Source of the DNA: Streptomyces sp. AC550_RSS872
GTDB lineage: Bacteria; Actinomycetota; Actinomycetes; Streptomycetales; Streptomycetaceae
Direction of reading: 5' to 3'
DNA: 64,000 nucleotides
Assembly: GCF_019049285.1 (NCBI RefSeq)
Contig: NZ_JAGMUL010000002.1
Span: 1 to 64,000, forward strand
Shown: in pieces, positions 1 through 8,030 of the stretch
How positions within the stretch are numbered: the first letter of the stretch is position 1
How the letters are laid out: each line of letters opens with the position of its first letter
Position numbers and translations under genes: made by a program
The notes under the pieces: generated by a model
What the model was told of the DNA's origin: nothing
What the model saw: only the letters and a program-made list of their open reading frames with translations
Databases searched by the model: none

Positions 1-83
1 CATGAAGGGCGGGGGAGTCGGGAGGGGGCTCTGGCCGTCCGTGCGGAGGGGACCGGGGACTTGGGGGGATGGGGGGTTGCTCG

Positions 84-776
84 ATGGGAGTGCGGCTCAT
101 GGTGGTCGACGACCACCGATTGCTCGCGGAGGCGTTGGCCTCGGCGCTGAAGCTGAGGGGCCATCGGGTGCTGGCGGCGGCGGCGCCGGCCGCGGGGGCG
201 GCGGAGCTGGTGATCACGCGGGCGCCTGAGGTGTGTCTGCTCGGGACGGCGTCGCCTGCGGAGCCGGGGATATTCGATCCGGTGGTGAAGATCAAGCGGG
301 AGCGGCCGCAGGTGGCTGTGCTGGTGTTGGGGCCGGTGCCGAGTCCGCGCGGGATAGCGGCGGCGTTCGCGGCGGGGGCGTCCGGGTATGTGCGCCATGA
401 CGAGCGTATAGAGGGTGTCGAGCGGGCGATCATGAAGGCTCGGGCGGGGGAGGCGGCGGTGGCGCCTTCTCTTCTACAGGGCGCGTTCAGCGAGTTGCTG
501 AACCCGGTGGCCCAGCCTGACGACGAGGGGCAGAGGTTGCTCCAGATGCTCACCCCTCGGGAGGTCGAGGTGCTGGTGCGCGTCGCGGACGGCGAGGACA
601 CTCGCCTGATCGCGGCGGGCATGGGCATCGCACCGTCGACAGCGCGTACGCATGTGCAGCGGGTGCTGATGAAACTGGGCGTCGGCTCCAGACTCGAGGC
701 GGCGGCGCTGGCGGCTCGTACGGGATTGCTGGATCGGGCGGGGCCGGTGACGGGGGAGGGCGCGGCGGAGGCGTGA
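84..776 (+). CDS. LuxR/NarL-type regulator with a degenerate receiver domain
   Basis: Protein of about 230 residues with an N-terminal receiver-like region (MVVDDHRLLAEAL) and a C-terminal LuxR-type HTH (LTPREVEVL ... STARTHVQRVLMKLGV, about residues 155-215). It should bind DNA as a transcription regulator. The place of the phospho-acceptor aspartate reads EVCLLGTASP, so the Asp is absent, and the usual switch lysine motif reads GYVRHD. Phosphorylation control is therefore unlikely; this is inference. No sensor kinase lies next to it. A related, more normal regulator lies on the other side of the gal operon (6067). The ATG at 84 follows a G-rich stretch; an in-frame ATG at 69 is possible. 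Family call is firm, target unknown. Confidence 0.85.
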   Translation: MGVRLMVVDDHRLLAEALASALKLRGHRVLAAAAPAAGAAELVITRAPEVCLLGTASPAEPGIFDPVVKIKRERPQVAVLVLGPVPSPRGIAAAFAAGASGYVRHDERIEGVERAIMKARAGEAAVAPSLLQGAFSELLNPVAQPDDEGQRLLQMLTPREVEVLVRVADGEDTRLIAAGMGIAPSTARTHVQRVLMKLGVGSRLEAAALAARTGLLDRAGPVTGEGAAEA

Positions 777-794
777 ACGTGCCTGCGGCGGGGC

Positions 795-910
795 GTTTTC
801 AGCCCGTCCGGCGTTTGAGGGCGAGGCCGTTCAGGCCGAAGCGGGGGTCCAGGGGGCGGCAGCCCCCTGGTGGGGGTTGGACGGGCGGAGCCTCTGGGGT
901 GGACGGGTAG
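795..910. repeat. Dispersed Streptomyces intergenic repeat, copy 1
   Basis: It begins TTTTCAGCCCGTCCGGCG, continues with TTTGAGGGCGAGGCC, and then has a GGGGTCCAGGGGGCGGCAG/CCCCTGG hairpin-like segment and GGGCGGAGCC. The same modules occur near 40257-40435 and, inverted, at 57663-57783. Noncoding; lies directly after the regulator gene. Confidence 0.7.
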
Positions 911-924
911 GGGCGGCGGGGGCG

Positions 925-1040
925 TTACGGTGCCGGGTCGTCCGTCGGGGCGGGCGGTGCCGTGGGCCGCAGCTTCAGCCAGGCCAGGAAGAACAGGCCG
1001 AGGAGCAGCATGCCCAGTCCGGTCCAGAGGTGCCCCAGGG
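925..1040 (-). pseudogene. C-terminal stub of a small membrane protein
   Basis: Read on the minus strand, the stretch ends in a transmembrane segment (WTGLGMLLLGLFFLAWLK) followed by a Pro/Asp tail and stop. Upstream of it the frame runs into antisense TnpB sequence, so the natural N-terminus is missing. I read it as the remaining 3' end of a small membrane protein gene cut by the transposon-related rearrangement. I could not find its N-terminal part on the far side of the TnpB relic. It could also be a very short intact gene with a non-standard start. Confidence 0.45.
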
Positions 1041-1048
1041 GCCGCGAG

Positions 1049-1140
1049 GAACTGCACGTCCGCGTGTGGACATGCACGGAGTGCGGAGCACGCCACGACC
1101 GGGACGAGAACGCCGAGGCCAACCTACGCGCCGCTGGACG
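1049..1140 (+). pseudogene. TnpB C-terminal zinc-ribbon fragment, inverted
   Basis: This frame encodes RVWTCTECGARHDRDENA followed by an Asn-Leu-Ala-rich helix, the hallmark CxxC and D-R-D-x-N-A segment at the end of IS605-family TnpB (second half of the zinc ribbon and RuvC-III). It lies on the opposite strand to the TnpB N-terminal fragment next to it, so the gene is broken by deletion plus inversion. Nonfunctional. Confidence 0.75.
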
Positions 1141-1702
1141 GAAACGTGCCGCTGAAATGCGGCGGCTTGTCGTCCACCTCGACCACGAACGAGGCGAAAT
1201 ACCGGCCGGCCGGGTCCTTGATGACCGTCACGGACGACGGCTGCACAGGCAGCTCGCGCGACCAGCGCACCTCGATGTCGCCGATCTTCGGCAGCCGCAG
1301 CTTCCCGCCCTTGGTGATGGACCAGCGGGCGTTCGCAGTGAACCGGACCGCCTGCCGGGCGGTCCTCTTCTTCACCTTCGGCGGGCCCATCTTCGGACCC
1401 TTGCGGGCGCCGCTCTTCGAGGCGAAGAAGTTGCTGTACGCGGCCTCCAGGTCACGTAGCGACTGCTGCAACACCACGACGGATACCTCACCGAGCCAGG
1501 CCCGCTCCGTCGACTTCTTGGCCTCGGTGATGACCCGCTTCGACAACTCGGCCGCCGTCGGGCGCGGCAGGTTCTTCGCGTAGGCCTCGCACCTGACGCG
1601 TAGGGCGTCGTTCCACACAGTGCGGGCACACCCGAACGCCCTCGCCAGACTGCCCCGTTGAGAAGCGCTCGGGTACACGCGAACGTTGTACCGGAGCTTC
1701 AT
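1124..1702 (-). pseudogene. TnpB N-terminal fragment (IS200/IS605 family relic)
   Basis: The product starts MKLRYNVRVYPSASQ, has ARAFGCARTVWNDAL, the linker NFFASKSG..KGPKMGPPKVKK, and ends after SFVVEVDD. This is the typical N-terminal wedge/REC-like half of TnpB, the RNA-guided nuclease encoded by IS605-type elements. It stops just before the RuvC-I aspartate motif would begin, so no catalytic domain remains. The missing zinc-ribbon piece lies inverted immediately downstream. No tnpA is seen. A GTG at 1711 is an alternative start. It sits immediately upstream of the gal promoter. Confidence 0.85.
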
Positions 1703-1890
1703 ACCGATCACCGTACGACGGTCGTTCTATGGTCGAACATGGATCCATCGGAACTGATCGACATTGCACGTTTATCTCGCATGCGCGATCGGTTGGTCGA
1801 GCCAGTCCGTGGGGGCCGTAGCTCCGCTGCCGGAGATGTGGGTGTCGTGGGGGTTTCCATCCGGCAATCGAACTCTTCTGGTCACGGGAT

Positions 1891-1982
1891 TGTGTGATTG
1901 TGATGTTGACTCTCGTGATGGGTTGTGTTTCGCTATGTTCGGTTCTGTTTGATGTTTGGGTAGCCCGAATGGGGAGTCCGGC
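1891..1982 (+). promoter_or_regulatory. gal operon promoter region with tandem TGTGAT hexamers
   Basis: Two perfect adjacent TGTGAT hexamers lie at 1893-1904, followed by GTTGAC and a T/G-rich stretch that is AT-rich compared with the rest of the window. Established knowledge: the Streptomyces galP1 promoter has direct hexamer repeats acting in glucose/galactose control. The galT ribosome binding site GGGGAG is at 1971-1976. The -10/-35 boxes cannot be set with confidence. Confidence 0.6.
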
Positions 1983-3068
1983 GTGAAGAAGACCTCGACC
2001 CGACTGGCCGACGGTCGTGAGCTGATCTACTACGACCTGCGCGACGACACCGTGCGGGACGCCGCCGACCGCCGTCCGCTGGACCGGACCGTCACGACGT
2101 CCGAGGTCCGACGGGACGAGTTGCTCGGCGACTCCGTCGCCATCGCCTCGCACCGGCAGGGCCGGACCTACCATCCGCCGGCCGACGAGTGCCCGCTGTG
2201 CCCCTCCGACGGTGAGCGGCTGAGCGAGATCCCGGACTCGTCGTACGACGTCGTCGTCTTCCAGAACCGTTTCCCCTCGCTCGCCGGTGACTCCGGGCGC
2301 TGCGAGGTCGTCTGCTTCACCTCCGACCACAACGCGTCCTTCGCCGACCTGACCGAGGAGCAGGCGCGGCTGGTGCTCGACGCGTGGACCGACCGGACCT
2401 CCGAGCTGTCATCTCTGCCCTCCGTGGAGCAGGTGTTCTGCTTCGAGAACCGCGGCGCCGAGATCGGGGTGACCCTGGGGCATCCGCACGGGCAGATCTA
2501 CGCCTACCCGTTCACCACCCCCCGCACCGCCCTGATGCTGCGCTCCCTCGCCGCGCACAAGGACGCCACCGGCGGCGAGAACCTCTTCGACGCCGTCCTG
2601 GCGCGTGAACTCGCCGACGAGCGGGTCGTCCTGGAGAGCGAACACTGGCTGGCCTTCGTGCCGTACGCCGCGCACTGGCCGTACGAGGTCCACCTGTACC
2701 CGAAGCGCCGGGTGCCCGACCTGCTCGCGCTCGACGAGGAAGCGCGCTCAGAATTCCCCAAGGTTTATCTGGAACTCTTGAGGCGCTTCGACCGGATCTT
2801 CGATGGGCCGGGTGGAGGGAAAGAAGGGGAGGGTGAGCCTCCGACGCCGTACATCGCCGCCTGGCACCAGGCGCCGTTCGGGCAGCTGGAGGACTTCGAG
2901 GGTGTCGTGCGGGACGACTTCGCGCTTCACCTTGAGCTTTTCACCATTCGCCGCACTTCCGGCAAGCTGAAGTTTCTCGCGGGCTCCGAGTCCGGCATGA
3001 ATGTGTTCATCAATGACGTGCCGCCGGAGCGCGCGGCCGAGCGACTGCGAGAGGTAGCGAGTTCATGA
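1983..3068 (+). CDS. galT: Galactose-1-phosphate uridylyltransferase
   Basis: Transfers UMP from UDP-glucose to galactose-1-phosphate in the Leloir pathway, in the cytoplasm. About 361 residues, normal for the family. Residues 70-73 (CPLC) form a zinc-binding pair, and the active-site histidine motif HPHGQ is at about 167-171, followed by IYAYPF. The GTG start at 1983 is preferred because GGGGAG lies 6 bases before it; an upstream in-frame TTG at 1956 has no such site. It overlaps galE by four bases (ATGA) and heads the galTEK operon. Expression is probably driven from the hexamer-repeat promoter just upstream. Confidence 0.97.
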   Translation: MKKTSTRLADGRELIYYDLRDDTVRDAADRRPLDRTVTTSEVRRDELLGDSVAIASHRQGRTYHPPADECPLCPSDGERLSEIPDSSYDVVVFQNRFPSLAGDSGRCEVVCFTSDHNASFADLTEEQARLVLDAWTDRTSELSSLPSVEQVFCFENRGAEIGVTLGHPHGQIYAYPFTTPRTALMLRSLAAHKDATGGENLFDAVLARELADERVVLESEHWLAFVPYAAHWPYEVHLYPKRRVPDLLALDEEARSEFPKVYLELLRRFDRIFDGPGGGKEGEGEPPTPYIAAWHQAPFGQLEDFEGVVRDDFALHLELFTIRRTSGKLKFLAGSESGMNVFINDVPPERAAERLREVASS

Positions 3069-4027
3069 GCGGGAAGTACCTGGTCACCGGTGGCGCCGGC
3101 TATGTGGGCAGCGTGGTCGCCCAGCATCTGCTGGAGGCGGGTGGCGAGGTCGTCGTCCTCGACAATCTCTCCACCGGCTTCCGCGAGGGCGTGCCGGCCG
3201 CGGCTTCCTTCATCGAGGGCGACATCCGCGACGCCGCCAAGTGGCTCGACTCCTCCTTCGACGCCGTACTGCACTTCGCCGCGTTCTCGCAGGTCGGCGA
3301 GTCGGTCGTGAAGCCCGAGAAGTACTGGGACAACAACGTCGGCGGCACCATGGCGCTGCTCGGCGCGATGCGCGAGGCGGGCGTGCGCAAGCTTGTGTTC
3401 TCGTCGACGGCGGCCACGTACGGCGAGCCGAAGGAGGTGCCGATCGTCGAGTCGGCGCCCACGCAGCCCACCAACCCCTACGGCGCCTCCAAGCTCGCCG
3501 TCGACCACATGATCACCGGCGAGGCGGCGGCCCACGGACTCGGCGCCGTCTCCCTGAGGTACTTCAACGTCGCGGGCGCCTACGGCGACTGCGGGGAGCG
3601 CCACGACCCCGAGTCGCACCTGATCCCGCTGGTCCTCCAGGTCGCCCAGGGCAGGCGCGACGCGATCTCCGTCTACGGCGACGACTACCCGACGCCCGAC
3701 GGCACCTGCGTGCGCGACTACATCCACGTCGCCGACCTCGCCGAGGCCCACCTGCTCGCCCTGAAGGCCGCCCGGCCCGGCGAGCACCTCATCTGCAACC
3801 TCGGCAACGGCAACGGCTTCTCCGTCCGCCAGGTCGTCGAGACCGTCCGCCAGGTCACCGGACACCCGATCCCCGAGGTCGTGGCCCCGCGCCGCGGCGG
3901 CGACCCGGCCGTCCTGGTCGCCTCCGCCGACACCGCACGCGAGCGGCTCGGCTGGAACCCGTCCCGCGCGGACCTCGCGGGGATCGTCGCCGACGCGTGG
4001 GAGTTCGCGCAGCGGCGCGCACGTTAA
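3065..4027 (+). CDS. galE: UDP-glucose 4-epimerase
   Basis: Interconverts UDP-galactose and UDP-glucose using bound NAD. 320 residues, with the Rossmann glycine motif TGGAGYVGS at the N-terminus and the short-chain dehydrogenase YGASK catalytic pair (Tyr139, Lys143). The C-terminal half carries the substrate-binding segment with [10 protein letters not shown] and [18 protein letters not shown], typical of GalE. It is translationally coupled to galT and followed after 77 bases by galK. That gap holds short inverted CGGCCGTACG/GGCCG runs. Confidence 0.97.
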   Translation: MSGKYLVTGGAGYVGSVVAQHLLEAGGEVVVLDNLSTGFREGVPAAASFIEGDIRDAAKWLDSSFDAVLHFAAFSQVGESVVKPEKYWDNNVGGTMALLGAMREAGVRKLVFSSTAATYGEPKEVPIVESAPTQPTNPYGASKLAVDHMITGEAAAHGLGAVSLRYFNVAGAYGDCGERHDPESHLIPLVLQVAQGRRDAISVYGDDYPTPDGTCVRDYIHVADLAEAHLLALKAARPGEHLICNLGNGNGFSVRQVVETVRQVTGHPIPEVVAPRRGGDPAVLVASADTARERLGWNPSRADLAGIVADAWEFAQRRAR

Positions 4028-4104
4028 GTTCTACGGCCGGTACGGACGGCCGTACGTTCCACGGCCGCTGCGGCCGGTTCAGCAGGGAAGGTCAGGGTCA
4101 GGGG

Positions 4105-5268
4105 ATGAGCGTCGACACGGCAGCCGCGGTCGCCGAGCGGTTCAAGGAGCTGTACGGGGCCGAGCCGGAGGGGGTGTGGGCCGCGCCGGGCCGGGTCAAC
4201 CTGATCGGCGAGCACACCGACTACAACGACGGCTTCGTCATGCCGTTCGCACTGCCGCACACCGCGGTCGCGGCGGTCTCACGACGCGAGGACGGCGTGC
4301 TGCGCCTGCACTCGGCGGACGTCGAGGGCGGGGTGGTGGAACTGCGCGTCGACGCCCTTGAGCCCGAGTCGGACCGGAACTGGACGGCGTACCCGTCGGG
4401 TGTGGTCTGGGCCCTGCGTGCGGCCGGCCACGCGGTGACCGGCGCCGACATCCACCTGGCCTCGACGGTCCCGGCGGGCGCGGGCCTGTCGTCGTCGGCG
4501 GCCCTGGAGGTCGTGGTCGCGCTCGCGCTCAACGACCTGTACGACCTCGGTCAAAAGGGCTGGCAGCTGGCCCGTCTGTGCCAGCGCGCGGAGAACGTGT
4601 ACGTCGGTGCCCCGGTCGGGATCATGGACCAGACGGCGTCCGCGTGCTGCGAGGCAGGCCACGCCCTGTTCCTCGACACCCGGGACCTCTCCCAGAAGCA
4701 GATCCCCTTCGACCTGGCCGCCCTGGGGCTGCGCCTGCTGGTCGTCGACACCCAGGTCAAGCACTCCCACAGCGAGGGCGAGTACGGCAAGCGCCGCGCG
4801 GGCTGCGAGAAGGGCGCGGCGCTGCTCGGCGTGGACGCGCTCCGGGACATCGCCTACGACGACCTGGACGCGGCGCTCGACCGGCTCGCCGACGACGAGG
4901 AGGTGCGCCGCCTGGTGCGCCACGTCGTCACCGAGGACCAGCGCGTCGAGCGGGTCGTCGACCTGCTGGAGTCGGGCGAGACCCGGGCGATCGGCCCGGT
5001 CCTGACGGCGGGCCACGCCTCGCTGCGGGACGACTTCCGTATCTCCTGCCCTGAGCTGGACCTCGTCGTGGACACCGCCCTGGCCGGCGGCGCACTGGGC
5101 GCCCGCATGACCGGCGGCGGCTTCGGCGGCTCCGCGATCGTGCTGGCGGAGGCCACCGACGTCGAGACCCTCACCAAGGCGGTCGAAGAGGCCTTCGCGG
5201 CAGCGGGCTACACGGCACCGAGGGTCTTCGAGGCGGTACCGGCGGCGGGGGCGCGACGGGTCGGCTGA
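4105..5268 (+). CDS. galK: Galactokinase
   Basis: Phosphorylates galactose with ATP, the first committed step of the Leloir pathway. 387 residues, GHMP kinase fold: galactose-binding signature GRVNLIGEHTDYND at 29-42, ATP-binding PAGAGLSSSAA at about 122-132, and the C-terminal TGGGFGGS motif. The ATG at 4105 has AGGGTCAGGGG in front of it. Last gene of the operon, followed by a GC-rich hairpin at 5285-5313. Confidence 0.97.
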   Translation: MSVDTAAAVAERFKELYGAEPEGVWAAPGRVNLIGEHTDYNDGFVMPFALPHTAVAAVSRREDGVLRLHSADVEGGVVELRVDALEPESDRNWTAYPSGVVWALRAAGHAVTGADIHLASTVPAGAGLSSSAALEVVVALALNDLYDLGQKGWQLARLCQRAENVYVGAPVGIMDQTASACCEAGHALFLDTRDLSQKQIPFDLAALGLRLLVVDTQVKHSHSEGEYGKRRAGCEKGAALLGVDALRDIAYDDLDAALDRLADDEEVRRLVRHVVTEDQRVERVVDLLESGETRAIGPVLTAGHASLRDDFRISCPELDLVVDTALAGGALGARMTGGGFGGSAIVLAEATDVETLTKAVEEAFAAAGYTAPRVFEAVPAAGARRVG

Positions 5269-5284
5269 GCTGGGGCGTGCGGGT

Positions 5285-5313
5285 CGGGGCCGTTCCCCAG
5301 GGGGGCGGCCCCG
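5285..5313 (+). terminator. Hairpin after galK
   Basis: CGGGGCCG (5285-5292) pairs with CGGCCCCG (5306-5313), followed by TCTTCG. It lies between the convergent galK and acetyltransferase genes and may serve both. Confidence 0.55.
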
Positions 5314-5330
5314 TCTTCGCGTTCTGGGGC

Positions 5331-5795
5331 TCAGCCGTTGCGGACCAGCCTCTTGGTCAGCGTGTACTCCGTGATCCCCGGCGGATAGTCAGGGATCACA
5401 CAGACCACGTCGTACCCCTGCTTCTTGTAGAACCCCGGCGCCTGGAAGTCCCACGTCTCCAGGCGTACGGCCGTGCAGCCCCGTTCGTCGCGGGCCGTGC
5501 GCTCGGCGTGTGCGAGCAGCTGCGAACCGAGGCGGGCGCCGCGGTGGCGTTCGTCGACCCAGAGGTACGTGACATGGAGCCAGGTGGTCCAGGTGTGACC
5601 GACGAGCCCGCCCGCCACGGCGCCGGCGTCGTCCAACGCCCAGACCTGGAGCGGATGTTCGCGTTCACCTGGGGTTCCGCGCAGGGCGCGCAGGACCGGG
5701 GAGGCCGCGGTGTTGGTGTCCCGCAACCGCCGGCGGAGCAGATCCTGCCGTGATTTGTCGACTTCTGTCTCCAGACGAAACATGCGGCTCACCAT
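5331..5795 (-). CDS. GNAT-family N-acetyltransferase
   Basis: About 154 residues. It has the acetyl-CoA-binding segment LWVDERHRGARLGSQLL and a C-terminal part AVRLETWDFQAPGFYKKQGY, both typical of GNAT enzymes that acetylate small molecules or protein amines. The substrate cannot be read from sequence. Starts at ATG 5795 or ATG 5783; neither has a strong ribosome site. Convergent with galK and divergent from the LuxR-type regulator at 6067. Confidence 0.85.
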   Translation of the reverse strand: MVSRMFRLETEVDKSRQDLLRRRLRDTNTAASPVLRALRGTPGEREHPLQVWALDDAGAVAGGLVGHTWTTWLHVTYLWVDERHRGARLGSQLLAHAERTARDERGCTAVRLETWDFQAPGFYKKQGYDVVCVIPDYPPGITEYTLTKRLVRNG

Positions 5796-6066
5796 AAACG
5801 CGTCGGCCAACCAGTTCTGCAAATTACCTTCCGCTCCTGCCCCCCGGCCGTACTCTGATGAACGGCACCGGTGGGGGCCGGTGCTGATCAGGGGGCGAGA
5901 CAGGTCGGGTTCGACGCCCGAAGTGGGGGTAGCAGTTTCTGCACGGCGGCGGCCGTGCGGCCATCCGCGCTTCTGGCGTCGTGCCCGCGACGGTGTTCGT
6001 CTCCCGGTGTCGTCCTCATGACGATGGGGTATCCCCTGCTCTTCGGAGCTTGGGGAAGGGGGTTTC

Positions 6067-6834
6067 GTGGTTCGCATCCGAGTCCTGGTCGTCGACGACC
6101 ATCGCATCTTCGCCGAGTCGCTCGCCGCCGCCCTGGCGGCCGAGCCCGACGTCGACGTCTCCGCGGCCGGCAGCGGTCCGGCGGCGCTGCGCAGCCTGGA
6201 GCGCGCGGCCGCCGAGGGGCGCCGGTTCGACGTGCTCCTCGTCGACGCCGACCTGGGCGGCAACGTCCAGGGCATCCGTCCCGCCGTGCCGGTCCAGGAG
6301 GTGAGCGAGGACGGGCTTGTCGACGGCATCTCGCTCGTCGCCGGGGTACGTACCGCGCAGCCCGCGGTACGGATCGTCGTCCTCGCCGAGAAGGACGATC
6401 CGCGCCGGGCCGCGCTCGCTCTCCAGGCCGGGGCCTCCGGTTGGGTGGCAAAGGACTGCTCCCTCTCCCGGCTCCTCACTGTCATCCGCGGGGTGCTGCG
6501 CGACGAGACCCATCTGCCGCCCGCCCTGCTCACGGGCGTCCTGCGCGAGCTGACGGCCGCACGCAAACACCGCACCGAGAGCGAACGCCTCGTGGAGTCC
6601 CTGACCCCACGCGAACGCGAAGTCCTGCGCTGCATGGTCGCGGGCCTGGGCCGCAAGGCCGTCGCCGAACGCCTCTACCTCTCCCCGCACACCGTCCGCA
6701 CCCACATGCAGAACGTCCTGGGCAAACTGGGCGTCCACTCAACCCTCGCCGCGGTCGCGCTCGCGCGCCGGGCGGGGGTGGGGCCGGTGGATCTGACCGG
6801 GGATGTTGTGGAGCGGGGCGGTCAACTGGCGTAG
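6067..6834 (+). CDS. LuxR/NarL-family response regulator (orphan)
   Basis: 255 residues. The N-terminal receiver begins VRIRVLVVDDHRIFAESL and keeps the acceptor segment VLLVDADLGG and the lysine in GWVAKD, so it could be phosphorylated, unlike its relative at 84. The receiver carries an extra stretch (about residues 75-95) after the acceptor site. The C-terminal HTH reads LTPREREVL ... SPHTVRTHMQNVLGKLGV. GTG start with GAAGG seven bases upstream. No kinase gene is adjacent. The last codons (VDLTGDVVERGGQLA) lie on sequence that is antisense to a degraded marR tail copy, so the C-terminus may be recently altered. Confidence 0.9.
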   Translation: MVRIRVLVVDDHRIFAESLAAALAAEPDVDVSAAGSGPAALRSLERAAAEGRRFDVLLVDADLGGNVQGIRPAVPVQEVSEDGLVDGISLVAGVRTAQPAVRIVVLAEKDDPRRAALALQAGASGWVAKDCSLSRLLTVIRGVLRDETHLPPALLTGVLRELTAARKHRTESERLVESLTPREREVLRCMVAGLGRKAVAERLYLSPHTVRTHMQNVLGKLGVHSTLAAVALARRAGVGPVDLTGDVVERGGQLA

Positions 6835-7540
6835 CTGGGCGGACCGGCCCTGGTTTCTGAGCTGGGCGAATAGGTCGCGCCGGGTGCTGGGGTACGGGGG
6901 AGGCGTTCCAGCCAGGCGTTCCAGCCACTGGGATGCGCCGCGTTCCGGAGGGGCGGTGGCCGCGTCGGTGGGGGGGCGAAGGCTTGGGTGGTGTGGTCGC
7001 CGGCCACCCTCGTCGTCCGCGAGGCGTGTTCGCCATGCCGGCCCCGGAGGGCCGCTCGGGCTGTCCACGGATGTCGTCGAACGTAGCGGCTCGGACAACC
7101 CGGCAGCCCCGCCCGGCCACCGCGCTGGGCTCGGGAGAGCTCGGGCGAGGATCGCGCGCACTCCTTGTCCACCAGGCAAGCCAGTGCCCCGTCCGTCCGG
7201 GCTCGTCGGCGGCACCAGCACGCCCCGCATGTGGCGCCGGACCTCTCGCCCTAGCCGGGAATGTTGTCGAACGGTGCCGTCAGCTGCCGCAGCAGGCCGG
7301 CCAGTTCGCCTCGCTGGGCTCGGGAGAGCTCGGCGAGGATCGCGCGTTCCTGGTCCACCAGGCAAGCCTGTGTCCCGTCCGTCCGGGCTCGTCGGCGGCG
7401 CCTGCGCGCCCGCATGTGGCGCCGGGCCTCTCGCCCTAGCCGGGAATGTTGTCGAACGGTGCCGTCAGCTGCCGCAGCAGGCCGGCCAGTTCGCCTCGCT
7501 GGGCTCGGGAGAGCTCCGCGAGGATCGCGCGTTCCTGGTC
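6795..7540. repeat. Array of degraded copies of the marR 3' end
   Basis: The last ~100 bases of the marR gene, read as CTAGCCGGGAATGTTGTCG on the + strand from 7436, recur at 7251 as a nearly exact 185-base tandem copy. They recur again at about 7061 as a diverged copy and at about 6803 as a short remnant. All copies keep the GCTGGGCTCGGGAGAGCTC-type core, and the remnant at 6803 still encodes on the minus strand QLTAPLHNIPG, matching the real MarR end QLTAPFDNIPG. The region between the two genes holds nothing else I can identify. Confidence 0.85.
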
Positions 7541-7933
7541 CAGGAGCCCGGCCAGGGCCTGGTCGGCGCGGTCGCGGCCCTCGGGGGTGAGGCGGACCAG
7601 TACTCCGCGTCGGTCGCTGGGGTCGGGGAGGCGTTCCACCAGGCCCTTCTTGGCCAGGCGGTCGATGCGGTTCGTCATCGTGCCCGAGGTGACCAGGGTC
7701 TGGGTCAGGAGCTGGCCCGGGGAGAGCTGGTAGGGCGTCCCGGCCCGCCGGAGCGCGGTCAGTACGTCGAACTCCCAGGGCTCCAGGCCGTGCTCGGAGA
7801 AGGCGAGCCGCCGTGCGCGGTCCAGATGCCGGGCCAGTCTGCTGACCCGGCTGAGTACCTCGAGCGGTTCCACGTCGAGGTCAGGGCGCTCCCGGCGCCA
7901 CGCTGCGACCAGCCGATCGACCTCGTCCTCCAT
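7436..7933 (-). CDS. MarR-family transcriptional regulator
   Basis: 165 residues, the usual MarR length, with a winged-helix core: SPGQLLTQTLVTSGTMTNRIDRLAKKGLV then the wing DPSDRRGVLVRLTPEG. Such proteins repress nearby genes and often respond to phenolic or oxidising ligands; the ligand here is unknown. It is divergent from the methyltransferase gene tam, and a perfect palindrome between them (7969-7982) is the likely operator. Starts at ATG 7933. Its stop codon region has been duplicated repeatedly downstream. Confidence 0.92.
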   Translation of the reverse strand: MEDEVDRLVAAWRRERPDLDVEPLEVLSRVSRLARHLDRARRLAFSEHGLEPWEFDVLTALRRAGTPYQLSPGQLLTQTLVTSGTMTNRIDRLAKKGLVERLPDPSDRRGVLVRLTPEGRDRADQALAGLLDQERAILAELSRAQRGELAGLLRQLTAPFDNIPG

Positions 7934-7968
7934 GACGATCAGTGTAGTGGTTGTGTCGACGTGAAGTC

Positions 7969-7982
7969 TCTTGACGTCAAGA
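7969..7982. promoter_or_regulatory. Palindromic operator, probably for MarR
   Basis: TCTTGACGTCAAGA is a perfect 14-base palindrome, flanked by ATATCC on the right. It is 36 bases before the marR start and 49 bases before tam. MarR-family sites of this TTGA-centre-TCAA form are common in Streptomyces. Likely autoregulation plus control of tam. Confidence 0.6.
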
Positions 7983-8030
7983 TATCCAGGAGGGCAGGCT
8001 GGAGAACGAGCGACCGTCAGGAGGCCCCCC

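Noticed and set aside
1124..1711. Working IS605 element
   Set aside because: TnpB lacks RuvC and its zinc ribbon is inverted; no tnpA found.
3241..5268. Very long open frame running through galE into galK
   Set aside because: The first part is an Arg-rich out-of-frame shadow of galE; the real gene starts at 4105.
5331..6656. 441-residue frame for the acetyltransferase
   Set aside because: Only the last ~154 residues have protein character; the rest is a shadow of the regulator at 6067.
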